This document shows positions 50,079 through 58,323 of a stretch of 64,000 nt of DNA, piece by piece. Position 1 is the stretch's first letter. Each line of letters starts with the position of its first letter. This DNA comes from Shouchella tritolerans (GTDB taxonomy: Bacteria; Bacillota; Bacilli; Bacillales; Bacillaceae_D). A program made the position numbers and the translations under genes. The stretch covers positions 124,001 through 188,000 of the forward strand of contig NZ_JAODPB010000006.1 of assembly GCF_025770735.1 (NCBI RefSeq). The letters run 5' to 3'. The notes under the pieces were generated by a model. It did no database searches. It was not told the origin of the DNA and worked only from the letters and a program-made list of their open reading frames with translations.

Positions 50079-51505
50079 TTCAAAAAGGTTTGCACCCATT
50101 CCACGTACTTCCGTTTTTCACAATCTGAAAAATGGTAAAGACCAGAAGCGACACGAACTGGATCACCGAAAAAATAACGTTCGTACAACATTTGCCGTGA
50201 GCCAAATTCGCTAATGCTTAGATCGCGAGCAAGGCGGAGCAATTTCGTTTTTTCCTTCGCGCTCGTATATTCTCCGCGCATAAAACGTTCTAATCTCCCG
50301 GCGATCGGCGAGGCAAAATCCCTTTTGCTTGGCGCCGAGATGAAGTGGCTTGCGCCAAGCAATTGAATGATCTCAATCAAGCGCGGGTACGTCATTTGAA
50401 AATAACACGCACTAGCTTTTAGCGGTTCTAACTTCGGTACCATTATATTGTACTCATTTGCTTGCGCTTGCGTTTCTGCTGAGTAAACAAATCCACGCAT
50501 TGCTTCAAGAGCTACAATTACTTCTGATACTTTCCCTTGCACATGAGTGTGCTGACCGATATCCAGTGTATCGACAAGCGCTTGGGCAATGCCGAGCAGC
50601 CACTCCGTTTTAACGATTTGCCTGTTCGCCGCCTGATACAGCAAAAATGCTTCAATGCCTGTTCTAGCAAAGAGCTGGCTCATTAGCCATTCATTTCTAT
50701 ACATAAATATCCGTTCCCACGGGACAAAGACATGGTCGAACACGACAACTGCATCGCCCTCTTCAAGAGTAGCTGATAAAGGGTAGTCAAACCGCGTTTC
50801 TTTGTCAAAAGAAGGCCTGCTTAAAAATATGAGCCCTTCTGCATCTGAAGGGACAGTGCAGCCAAACAAATAATCGCTATCGACAAATGCAGCTGATGGA
50901 AGAACTAGAAGTTCGTCAGTAATCCCCCCTTGTGTCGCCAAAAGCCGCGCTCCGTCTATCACGACTCCCTTTTCGTTTTCCTCGACAATTTTTGCAGCAA
51001 CTGGCTGCTCTACGCTTTCTCCGTCAGGATAAAATGGCTTCCTGCTAATTGAAGGATTGACAAACGTGTGCGTAAACGTGTAGTCGTTCTTTACAGCTCG
51101 TTCATAAATGGATTGTATGCTTTCCCCATACTCTTTTCCATCTTCAGCAAAGAAATCTTTTGCCCCTGCCATAATCGCAATCATTGTATTCACATATTCA
51201 GGAGAACGGCCTAGTACGCCTAAAGTTGATTGTGCCCACAATTGAGTCGCTTTCCTGCGCTTCGCTAAATCTGCTTTTGTGCGTGGGATTTCAAAAGAAA
51301 AATTAGAGTTTTTGTCGCTTGCTTGCAAAATATCCCCGTGGGCATCGTCCAGCACCATATCGTACAAGCTCGCTTTTGCTTCTAACACTGCCTTAAAAGC
51401 AGGATGTTCTGTACTTTTCCCTTTTACGCATTCACCATCAATCCAAATTGTGCTTTCTAGTTGGGCAATTCGCTTTAAATATTCAGCACCAGTCGCCATT
51501 GCCAT
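50066..51505 (-). CDS. 4-hydroxyphenylacetate 3-hydroxylase (HpaB) family protein
   Basis: This 479-residue flavin-dependent monooxygenase-family protein resembles B. subtilis YoaI. Visible family blocks are the N-terminal HPAFKAVLEAKASLYD, the middle VNPSISRKPFYPDG, GVVIDGARLLATQGGITDELLVLP (conserved core), DHVFVPWERIFMYRN and RLERFMRGEYTSAKEK. Family members hydroxylate phenols or act as dehydratases. No reductase partner (HpaC) is adjacent, so activity and substrate are open. AAGGAGGCG precedes the ATG. Confidence 0.88.
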   Translation of the reverse strand: MAMATGAEYLKRIAQLESTIWIDGECVKGKSTEHPAFKAVLEAKASLYDMVLDDAHGDILQASDKNSNFSFEIPRTKADLAKRRKATQLWAQSTLGVLGRSPEYVNTMIAIMAGAKDFFAEDGKEYGESIQSIYERAVKNDYTFTHTFVNPSISRKPFYPDGESVEQPVAAKIVEENEKGVVIDGARLLATQGGITDELLVLPSAAFVDSDYLFGCTVPSDAEGLIFLSRPSFDKETRFDYPLSATLEEGDAVVVFDHVFVPWERIFMYRNEWLMSQLFARTGIEAFLLYQAANRQIVKTEWLLGIAQALVDTLDIGQHTHVQGKVSEVIVALEAMRGFVYSAETQAQANEYNIMVPKLEPLKASACYFQMTYPRLIEIIQLLGASHFISAPSKRDFASPIAGRLERFMRGEYTSAKEKTKLLRLARDLSISEFGSRQMLYERYFFGDPVRVASGLYHFSDCEKRKYVEWVQTFLKKMD

Positions 51506-51610
51506 ATCAACGCCTCCTTAGACGCTATTAGCCTATGCGACGGACAAAATGGAGGTGTATAACGAAATGGGCCCAGGTAAAAACTAACTAAATAGAGAGG
51601 AGTGACTGCG

Positions 51611-52414
51611 ATGCCTGAGATGCCTGAAATGGCCACCTATCAAAAATGGCTCACCCGTACTGTAGTTGGCCAAATGATCACGGACATAGAGGTGAACCGA
51701 GAGAAATCCATCAATGTGCCTGTCGTCGATTTTAAGTCAGCGTTACAACATCAGACTGTTACGGAAGTCTCACGACGAGGTAAACAGTTGCTCTTCCACT
51801 TGGCGAACGGGCAAATGCTTTTGCTTCATTTAATGCTAGGTGGGTGGCTGTATTGGGGGACAGAGGAAGATGCGCCAGATCGAACCAAACAAGTGATTCT
51901 CTCCTTTTCACTACACAACCTTTATTTTATCGGGCTACGCCTCGGCTACCTTCACCTCCATGACCAACAGTCTGCTAAGCGCGTTCTTGCTAAGTTTGGC
52001 CCAGAAGCAAGTGGCGTTAACGCTGACGATTTTAAGGCCATTGCCGAGCATAGACGTACGATGGTAAAACCTTTTTTAACCAACCAAGCCTATCTTTCTG
52101 GGATTGGCAATTGCTATGCAGATGAAATTTGTTTTCATGCTAAGTTAATCCCTTTACGGACAATCGACTCCCTCTCTTCCAAGGAATTAGAGGCACTGTA
52201 CCAAGCAATCGCACCGACGCTGCAAGCGGCTGCCGATGCCGGCGGCTATATGAGCCACCCTTTTACTGCTTTCGATCGGTTGACAGGCGGCATGGACAGT
52301 AAACTTCGTGTGTATGATCGTGAAGGCAAAGCATGCTTCCGTTGCGGCAACCTCATTATTCGTCAGGAAGTATCAAAGAAAAACGTGTTTTTTTGTCAAG
52401 TTTGCCAACATTAG
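51611..52414 (+). CDS. Fpg/Nei family DNA glycosylase
   Basis: This 267-residue protein has the Fpg/Nei layout: an N-terminal MPEMPEM (catalytic Pro 2 and Glu 3 after the initiator), SRRGKQLLFHL with the beta-turn lysine, an H2TH domain with LTNQAYLSGIGNCYADEICF, and a C-terminal zinc finger C-x2-C-x16-C-x2-C. Fpg enzymes excise oxidised purines such as 8-oxoguanine. After PEMPE the residues MATY differ from the common VET, and the central domain is divergent, so this is a paralogue and not clearly MutM. I start at ATG 51611, with GAGGAG eight bases upstream. Confidence 0.86.
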   Translation: MPEMPEMATYQKWLTRTVVGQMITDIEVNREKSINVPVVDFKSALQHQTVTEVSRRGKQLLFHLANGQMLLLHLMLGGWLYWGTEEDAPDRTKQVILSFSLHNLYFIGLRLGYLHLHDQQSAKRVLAKFGPEASGVNADDFKAIAEHRRTMVKPFLTNQAYLSGIGNCYADEICFHAKLIPLRTIDSLSSKELEALYQAIAPTLQAAADAGGYMSHPFTAFDRLTGGMDSKLRVYDREGKACFRCGNLIIRQEVSKKNVFFCQVCQH

Positions 52415-52494
52415 CGCTTCGTTTCGTGTAACGCTTGTCACAAAAATCTGCCTGTACTTCTTGAATGAGATGTGGTAAAGTGTCCTACGGTAAC

Positions 52495-52535
52495 AACGCA
52501 GTTCGAAACCTTCCTGCGTTATCTAAACGAAGGAG
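52495..52535 (+). promoter_or_regulatory. preQ1-I riboswitch
   Basis: The stem P1 (52495-52501 with 52514-52520, 7 bp) encloses a 12-nt loop, the same loop length as in the B. subtilis queC switch. The A-rich tail 52521-52533 contains CGAA (52528-52531), which can pair with TTCG at the start of the loop (52502-52505) to make the H-type pseudoknot. That second helix covers the start of AAGGAG (52530-52535), the ribosome site of the transporter gene, so bound preQ1 should block translation. Confidence 0.8.
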
Positions 52536-52545
52536 ATTTTGCATT

Positions 52546-53232
52546 ATGCCGACAGAGTTATATGGGTTTATTTTCGCCCTCATCAATTTTTTATTGCTTG
52601 TCCTTTTTTATAAAGTATTTGGCAAGACTGGCATGATTTGTTGGATCGGGTTTGCTACTATCCTTGCCAATTTGCAGGTTGTAAAAACGGTTGAGTTGTT
52701 TGGGCTAATCGTGACGCTTGGAAATGTGATGTATGCGACTACATTCTTGGCCACTGATTTGCTAAATGAAAAACACGATAAACAAACGGCGAGGACGGCT
52801 GTATGGCTTGGTTTTGCCACTTTGTTCATTTCAACAGTCATTATGCAGTTCGTTGTCCATTTCCCGCCCCATAGCGAAGACTTAGCACAACAACACTTGG
52901 AATTCATCTTTGACTTCGCACTTCGCATTGCCGCAGGCAGCCTTATTGCTTACTTAATTAGTAACCATTTGAATGTATACATTTTCGCTTTTTTCAAAAG
53001 GCTATTCCCAAAGCCGTCGATGCTCTGGCTCCGCAATAGTGCCTCTAGTTTTATTGGCCAAGCCTTTGATACACTCATCTTTTGCTCGATCGCCTTCCTC
53101 GGTGTTTACTCGTTTGATATCTGGCTCGAAATTGCTTTCACCACTTACTTGATGAAATTTCTTGTCGCGTTGCTTGGCATCCCATTCATTTATTGGTTGA
53201 GAAGCATTAAACCATTAGAGCTGATCAAGTAA
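52546..53232 (+). CDS. queuosine precursor transporter (YhhQ/VUT family)
   Basis: This 228-residue membrane protein has about six helices with the family features NVMYATTFLATDLLNEKHDK near residue 60-80, ISNHLNVYIFAFFKR near residue 140 and a late IGQAFDTLIF. YhhQ-type proteins import preQ0 or preQ1 for queuosine tRNA modification. A preQ1-I riboswitch directly upstream supports that role. I start at ATG 52546 after AAGGAGA. The gene is monocistronic and has its own terminator. Confidence 0.92.
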   Translation: MPTELYGFIFALINFLLLVLFYKVFGKTGMICWIGFATILANLQVVKTVELFGLIVTLGNVMYATTFLATDLLNEKHDKQTARTAVWLGFATLFISTVIMQFVVHFPPHSEDLAQQHLEFIFDFALRIAAGSLIAYLISNHLNVYIFAFFKRLFPKPSMLWLRNSASSFIGQAFDTLIFCSIAFLGVYSFDIWLEIAFTTYLMKFLVALLGIPFIYWLRSIKPLELIK

Positions 53233-53262
53233 AAAAACAGGACTCAATTGTCCTGTTTTTTT
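53231..53262. terminator. shared terminator of the YhhQ and SIS genes
   Basis: A perfect 13-bp stem (53231-53243 with 53250-53262) with a 6-nt loop has seven A on one side and seven T on the other, serving both convergent genes. Confidence 0.95.
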
Positions 53263-53264
53263 AC

Positions 53265-54005
53265 TTACATATAGTGAATTTGATGTTTGTGCCGCTCCAT
53301 CATGGCTTCATTATACGCGTCGCCACCATCTAAGTTAGCACTGCGGAAGACTGGAACTTCACGGCCCGCCTCTTCAAGTTGTTCAATCATTTTTAGAACG
53401 ATTGAATGAATGATAAAGCTGCCAACAATCGTTGAAGTCGGAGCGACCTTTTGCGACAACGATTTTACAGAAACAGCCGCGTCACCTGGCTCACCGTGGT
53501 TGTCAATCACCAAATCGCTTGCTTCGAATAACCGTTTCCCAGAAGAGTGACGGGACTCCACACTTTGAGAGTAGGAAACGTTGGTCAGCGCTATAACGGT
53601 CATTCCTTTTTGTTTTGCTGCTATCGCCATATCGATCGCAACAGGATTTCTGCCAGACACCGAGTGGATAAACAACACATCGCCTTGTTTTACCGGCTTT
53701 GATTCAAGCAAAAGATTTCCGTATCCTTCAAGCCGTTCCAATTTAGAAGTCAATGTGATCGGTTCAACATTCAGCATAAGCGCTGGGCTAAAAATTGGAT
53801 TGAACAGTGCCAAGCCGCCGGCACGGTAAAAGGCATCTTCTGCAATAATGCCGGCATGGGAAGCGCCAAAAAGATAGAGTGACTTGCCTTCGTTAATGGC
53901 ATTGACCATGATATCAGCCGCTTTTTCGAGAACATCTTCCCCCTCTTCGACTGCTTGCTGTAAGAGACGGTTAACCGCCTCGTAATATTGCTCCACGTAA
54001 GACAT
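53265..54005 (-). CDS. SIS domain protein of a PTS operon
   Basis: This 246-residue cytoplasmic protein has a SIS (sugar isomerase) fold: SLYLFGASHAGIIAEDAFYR near residue 42-61, FIHSVSGRNPVAIDMA near residue 112-127 and a C-terminal helix pair. SIS proteins bind phosphosugars and act as isomerases, etherases or regulators. It is the last gene of the ascorbate-type PTS operon, so its substrate is probably the imported sugar phosphate or a downstream intermediate. AAGGAGGACG precedes the ATG. Confidence 0.85.
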   Translation of the reverse strand: MSYVEQYYEAVNRLLQQAVEEGEDVLEKAADIMVNAINEGKSLYLFGASHAGIIAEDAFYRAGGLALFNPIFSPALMLNVEPITLTSKLERLEGYGNLLLESKPVKQGDVLFIHSVSGRNPVAIDMAIAAKQKGMTVIALTNVSYSQSVESRHSSGKRLFEASDLVIDNHGEPGDAAVSVKSLSQKVAPTSTIVGSFIIHSIVLKMIEQLEEAGREVPVFRSANLDGGDAYNEAMMERHKHQIHYM

Positions 54006-54019
54006 TGATTTCGTCCTCC

Positions 54020-55297
54020 TTAAGGAAAGAGTTTGGCAACTAAATCACCGATAAAAGACCAGAGCGAGAAATCGTTGCCGCCAAAAATCACAATCCAGTC
54101 TGACACCGTTCCGCTCAACACTGGTACAGAAAGGCCGACAAGTAAAATCATCACGACACCTGCCGTGGCTGACCCAGCAATGGCTCCTTTTAGCCCGCCA
54201 GTTGCGTTTCCAATAATAGCAGCCGTGCCAATTTCAAAAAAGCATGTAATGGTAAGAGGCACAATGACAAAGCTAAACAAACCGAGGCTGCCCGTCACGA
54301 AAATCGTTGCCACCGAGGTAATCATGGAAACAATAAACCCAATCAGTACAGCATTTGGGGCAAACGGAAACAAAATTGGCGCATCGAGTGCGGGAACGGC
54401 ATTTGGAATCCATTTTTGTGAAATCCCTTGGAATGCTGGAATAATTTCCGCAAGCATCATTCGTACACCTAGCAATAAGATCGTTAATCCAGCGCCAAAC
54501 AAAATCCCTTGCATGAGGCTATAAATAAACAAGTTCTGTTCCGCTCCAAACGCTGTTGAAGCAGCGTCAAACCCGATAATAAGGGACACGACCATATAAA
54601 CAAAAAACATCGTAATCGAAGACGTGATGCTAATTTCACGCAAGAATTCGGTAGATTTAGGGAATTTTATTTCTTCCGACGATCTTCCTTTCGTGCCAAA
54701 CAGCATCCCCACCCAACCAGAAACAAGGGACAGGATCGTGGTCGGATGGCCAATGATAAAATCATCTGAACCCGTTACTTTGCGAATAAATGGGCGCAAA
54801 AGCGCGGGCGCTATAATAATATAGAGTGCTGTCATCAATGAAGCAAACAAGATTATTTGCGTATTGCTAAGAGCGTTTTCAACTCCAACTGCCACAAAGA
54901 TAAACGGAAACCAAAACAACATATGACCAGTTAAAAACACGTGTTTGATCTTCGTAAAGCGTGCGACAAGCAAATTAATGACGAAAGCAATGAGCATTGC
55001 GATTCCGATTTGCGTCCCATATTGGCTTAAAATCGTATCAGACCCTAACGCAGGCGCTACTTCCGCTTCTTGGATGTCATACATTAAGTTAAAACCTTCT
55101 GTTAGCGGCGCAATCGAGCTTGTTAAAATATTTGTTCCCTGTGTTAAAATGACAACACCAATGATCGTTTTCGCCGTTCCTGAGACAACAGTCGAAAAAT
55201 CTTTTTTCAACAACAACAAGCCAATCAATGCAATAAGCCCAAGAAAAATTGCTGGTTCCCGGATGATTTCAATAAAAAAGTTCATAACTCCTTGCAT
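54020..55297 (-). CDS. ulaA: PTS system IIC component, ascorbate (UlaA/SgaT) type
   Basis: This 425-residue membrane protein has about 10-11 helices and the UlaA-family sequence style (MNFFIEIIREPAIFLGLIALIGLLLL at the start; IIGVVILTQGTNILTSSI). It forms the membrane channel of the PTS, carrying the sugar in while it is phosphorylated by IIB. The family takes L-ascorbate in enteric bacteria, but Gram-positive members may carry other acids or pentitols, so the symbol denotes family only. AAAGGGGGG precedes the ATG. Confidence 0.85.
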   Translation of the reverse strand: MQGVMNFFIEIIREPAIFLGLIALIGLLLLKKDFSTVVSGTAKTIIGVVILTQGTNILTSSIAPLTEGFNLMYDIQEAEVAPALGSDTILSQYGTQIGIAMLIAFVINLLVARFTKIKHVFLTGHMLFWFPFIFVAVGVENALSNTQIILFASLMTALYIIIAPALLRPFIRKVTGSDDFIIGHPTTILSLVSGWVGMLFGTKGRSSEEIKFPKSTEFLREISITSSITMFFVYMVVSLIIGFDAASTAFGAEQNLFIYSLMQGILFGAGLTILLLGVRMMLAEIIPAFQGISQKWIPNAVPALDAPILFPFAPNAVLIGFIVSMITSVATIFVTGSLGLFSFVIVPLTITCFFEIGTAAIIGNATGGLKGAIAGSATAGVVMILLVGLSVPVLSGTVSDWIVIFGGNDFSLWSFIGDLVAKLFP

Positions 55298-55340
55298 GGG
55301 AAACCCCCCTTTTTATGTTGGAAAGCAAAGCGGCCAAGGC

Positions 55341-55622
55341 TTAAGCCTTGATTTCCGCCGCTGCTTTTTCTTTGATCTCTGCCTTGTTGACAAAACTGTT
55401 AATGATGACAACTGGTTTCCCAGCTGACTCCTGCAACTTTTCCCCTAACTCTTTGCTTGTGAAGATATAGTCCGCAGGCGTACTTTGCGCAGAAGCGACA
55501 TCTCCAGTAAACACATCGGCGTCTATGCCCAACTCTTTTAAAACACTTTCCAAGTTCATTTTTAGTACCATGGAAGAACCAAGGCCAAACCCACATACTG
55601 TCATAATTTTTAATTTGCTCAT
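55341..55622 (-). CDS. ulaB: PTS system IIB component, ascorbate/galactitol type
   Basis: This 93-residue protein has the IIB P-loop MTVCGFGLGSSMVLKM near residue 7-22, where the cysteine is phosphorylated, and the later loop with FTSKELGEKL. It passes the phosphate from IIA to the sugar. I start at ATG 55622 with AAGGAGTGA upstream. It lies between IIA and IIC, in the usual order. Confidence 0.9.
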   Translation of the reverse strand: MSKLKIMTVCGFGLGSSMVLKMNLESVLKELGIDADVFTGDVASAQSTPADYIFTSKELGEKLQESAGKPVVIINSFVNKAEIKEKAAAEIKA

Positions 55623-55634
55623 ACGACTCACTCC

Positions 55635-56072
55635 TTATGAAATAATTTGATACGCGTCCTCGGCTGATTTTGCTTCACGCAGCTGACCGACTTTTTCTTC
55701 ATCAAGCAAAAGACGCGATAGCCTCTCAATCAAATGCAAATGGGACTCTGCTCCCGTTGCCGAAAATGAAAAGACAAGGTCAACTGGATCGTTCTCTTCA
55801 TTGCCAAACGGCACAGCCTCTTTTAAGATCGCTAACGAAACGGCATCCGTATGCACCGCCTCACTAGGTCGGGCGTGGGCAATCGCCATCCCAGGGCCAA
55901 TGACAATGTAAGGCCCGTTTTCTTTGACGGAATCAATCATTTGCTTGACATACTCTGAAGTTACCGCTCCTGACTTGACCAGCAAGGAACCTGATGCTTC
56001 AATGGCCCTCTCCCAGTCTTCTGCTTGAACGCCAACCGCAACATGTTCTTTTTTTATTAGTTCTTCTGTCAT
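55635..56072 (-). CDS. ulaC: PTS system IIA component, fructose/mannitol-ascorbate type
   Basis: This 145-residue cytoplasmic phosphocarrier has the active histidine in IAHARPSEAVH near residue 66 and a second block FSATGAESHLHLIERLSRLL. It takes phosphate from HPr. ATG 56072 overlaps the regulator stop, with GGGAGGAAGAG upstream. Confidence 0.9.
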   Translation of the reverse strand: MTEELIKKEHVAVGVQAEDWERAIEASGSLLVKSGAVTSEYVKQMIDSVKENGPYIVIGPGMAIAHARPSEAVHTDAVSLAILKEAVPFGNEENDPVDLVFSFSATGAESHLHLIERLSRLLLDEEKVGQLREAKSAEDAYQIIS

Positions 56073-57973
56073 GTTGCACTCTTCCTCCCAATCCATTTCG
56101 TTATAAGCTGCTCTCTTTTCTCTTGTGTTTCCAAATAGCGGAAAAGTTGCAAGAAATCCTGGTTATGTGCTTCTTTAATCGCAAGCACGATCACCACTTC
56201 CACACGTTCAGGGTTAAAAGAGCCAAAATCAATTTCGTGTTCAAATATGGTCATGCTAATGCCTTCTTTAATGACATTTTCTGGTCCAGCATGGACAAAC
56301 GCTACCTTTGGCAAGAACACCATGTACGTGCCATTCCGTTCCACAGACATAATCATTTCTTGTACATACCCTTGGCGGATGTAGCCGGCCTTGAGCAGCG
56401 GCGCTGCCGCCAGAGCAATGCTTTCCTTCCAGTCGCTCGTGTCGGCAGTATGAACCGTCTCATCAAAAAGCGTTGGCTCAACGGCTGAAGCATGGGCATA
56501 TACTTGATTGAAACAAGCGAGCTGTTTGCGATTAATCATTTTTTGCGCTTCGTGCTGAATCGTCCGTTTGTCCTCGTCATTTAACAGTGGACTCACACGG
56601 AAAATTTTCGTGTCATTCCATTGTTTGATCGGCAGCTCTTGTGTGGTTAAGACAAAGTCGACATCACTTTCTTCAAGTGCTTTTTCTAAATCATCGGTGT
56701 TCACCACGTTAATTAAATGGAAACCAGGCTCAGCCTGTTGCAGTTTTGTGGTCAAAATGGAAGAAGTGGCAAGCCCCGTTGAACAAACGACAATCACAGT
56801 CGGCAAAAACCGTTTGCTTTTGCTACGGTCAAAGCCAGCGCTCACATGCATCGTAATAAAAGCGACTTCCGCAGCTACAAGCGTATACCCCATATCCGCT
56901 GTAATTTGGTGGACCATTTCGTAAATGGCACGATACCGAACTTTAATTTCTTCCGTATACGGATTGTCAATGACAAGCCCTTGTTCAATCCGTAAAAAAG
57001 CCGCTTTCATGTGATAAACCAAGTCATTCATCAGTTTTTTGTCTTTTAACAAGTCGACTTGGAGAATAGTAGAAATTTGTTCGAGCAAATACGTGCAAAA
57101 ATCTTTTTCCTTCTGATAACTCTCCCCTAAAACGGCATCATTTTTATAGGAAACGACTTTGGCTTGTCCTAGCAGCGTGTTCAGAAATGCCTGCTCGTGC
57201 TCAGCAACACGGTTATCGCATAGCGCGGAAACAACTTCGCTTAATTCACCAAGGCGGTGTCCTGCTTCCCGCTCTTCCTGAGGAATATACACATAATGGC
57301 CGTGCAATATTCGCTCATACCACCAACAAAGAAAAATCGTCAATACACGTAAGGAGACCTCGCTATAAAACACTTGCCGATCCTCTTGGCAAGAACGAAG
57401 CCACCTATCAATTTGGCCGCGATCGCCATCCTTTTCACAATCAAACCAGCGTTCCACTCGCTCTAAGTCAACCTGTTTGTCTGTAAGCCAATGAAAAATG
57501 GCCCGTCGGATGCTCCGCTCTGTCCCATTCACAAAAAACCCTTTGCGAGCCTGCCTTGCCAGCTGCAAACCAAAACGGTCAAGTGTCTCCTCAATATCAG
57601 GTAAATATTTTTGAATACTTGACCGGCTTAAATGGAATTCATCCGCCAACTGTTGGATCGTTACTGTTTCATGCATAACAGCAAACAAGCTCATCATCGC
57701 AATGTGAACATTTTTATCAAAAAAGACTTGATGGCCTTCAGCAATACGGAACAGTTCAGCACGCTTTTCCTCACCAACATGCAAAAATACGCCTTTGCCA
57801 GGCTCCCGTTTTAAGGGGGCACCTGCCTGTTTTAACATGTCATCAATCGCATCTAAGTCATAACGTATGGTGCGACCGCTAACATTTTGCCATTTCGCCA
57901 AAAACTCAATAGTGACATAGTGGTTGCTGCGGAGCAATTTCGTTAAAACGCTTTTTTGTCTGGACGATAACAT
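56069..57973 (-). CDS. PRD-containing transcriptional regulator with IIB and IIA domains
   Basis: This 634-residue BglG/MtlR-type regulator has an N-terminal helix-turn-helix (SSRQKSVLTKLLRS, VSGRTIRYDLDAID), a second HTH (TIQQLADEFHLSRSSIQKYL near residue 105), two PTS regulation domains (residues about 185-390, with LVYHMKAAFLRIEQG and EVAFITMHVSAGFDR), a IIB-like domain (VVCSTGLATSSIL near residue 405) and a C-terminal IIA domain (PKVAFVHAGPENVI). Phosphorylation at these sites links transcription to sugar supply. It leads the PTS operon. The start could also be 57979. Confidence 0.9.
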   Translation of the reverse strand: MLSSRQKSVLTKLLRSNHYVTIEFLAKWQNVSGRTIRYDLDAIDDMLKQAGAPLKREPGKGVFLHVGEEKRAELFRIAEGHQVFFDKNVHIAMMSLFAVMHETVTIQQLADEFHLSRSSIQKYLPDIEETLDRFGLQLARQARKGFFVNGTERSIRRAIFHWLTDKQVDLERVERWFDCEKDGDRGQIDRWLRSCQEDRQVFYSEVSLRVLTIFLCWWYERILHGHYVYIPQEEREAGHRLGELSEVVSALCDNRVAEHEQAFLNTLLGQAKVVSYKNDAVLGESYQKEKDFCTYLLEQISTILQVDLLKDKKLMNDLVYHMKAAFLRIEQGLVIDNPYTEEIKVRYRAIYEMVHQITADMGYTLVAAEVAFITMHVSAGFDRSKSKRFLPTVIVVCSTGLATSSILTTKLQQAEPGFHLINVVNTDDLEKALEESDVDFVLTTQELPIKQWNDTKIFRVSPLLNDEDKRTIQHEAQKMINRKQLACFNQVYAHASAVEPTLFDETVHTADTSDWKESIALAAAPLLKAGYIRQGYVQEMIMSVERNGTYMVFLPKVAFVHAGPENVIKEGISMTIFEHEIDFGSFNPERVEVVIVLAIKEAHNQDFLQLFRYLETQEKREQLITKWIGRKSAT

Positions 57974-58160
57974 CTTCATCACCCTTGCTGTAATCATATC
58001 TTGTGGCTGTCTGTAATTAAAGAGTGAAGTTTATCACAGTTGTGGCAAGAAAGTGATGGTTGTTGTCAAATAACTTTACATCTGCCAAGCCAAAGACAAG
58101 GGATTTTTAAGCTCTTGTTTTTAGAAGGAGTTGGCAAAAAATAGTGTGCCCGTTTATACT

Positions 58161-58192
58161 AAAAAAAACCAAACTAGCTCCAATTGGTTTTT
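58161..58192 (-). terminator. secondary terminator-like hairpin
   Basis: A 9-bp stem (58164-58172 with 58184-58192) is followed on the minus strand by further T. It lies behind the oxidoreductase terminator. The rest of the gap 57974-58323 shows no gene. Confidence 0.5.
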
Positions 58193-58264
58193 CGACTTAG
58201 CCCATGTAAGCGATTTGCAGGACTTATCCCTCTATTTACAGCTTTTCTGTAAAAAAATGAACAT

Positions 58265-58300
58265 GAGGCTGTTCCCAAAATTTGCTTTGGGAACAGCCTC
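58265..58300 (-). terminator. terminator of the oxidoreductase operon
   Basis: A perfect 15-bp stem (58265-58279 with 58286-58300) with a 6-nt loop begins 24 bases after the stop. A T run follows after seven other bases on the minus strand. Confidence 0.8.
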
Positions 58301-58323
58301 CGAATATCATAAATGGTTTAAAT

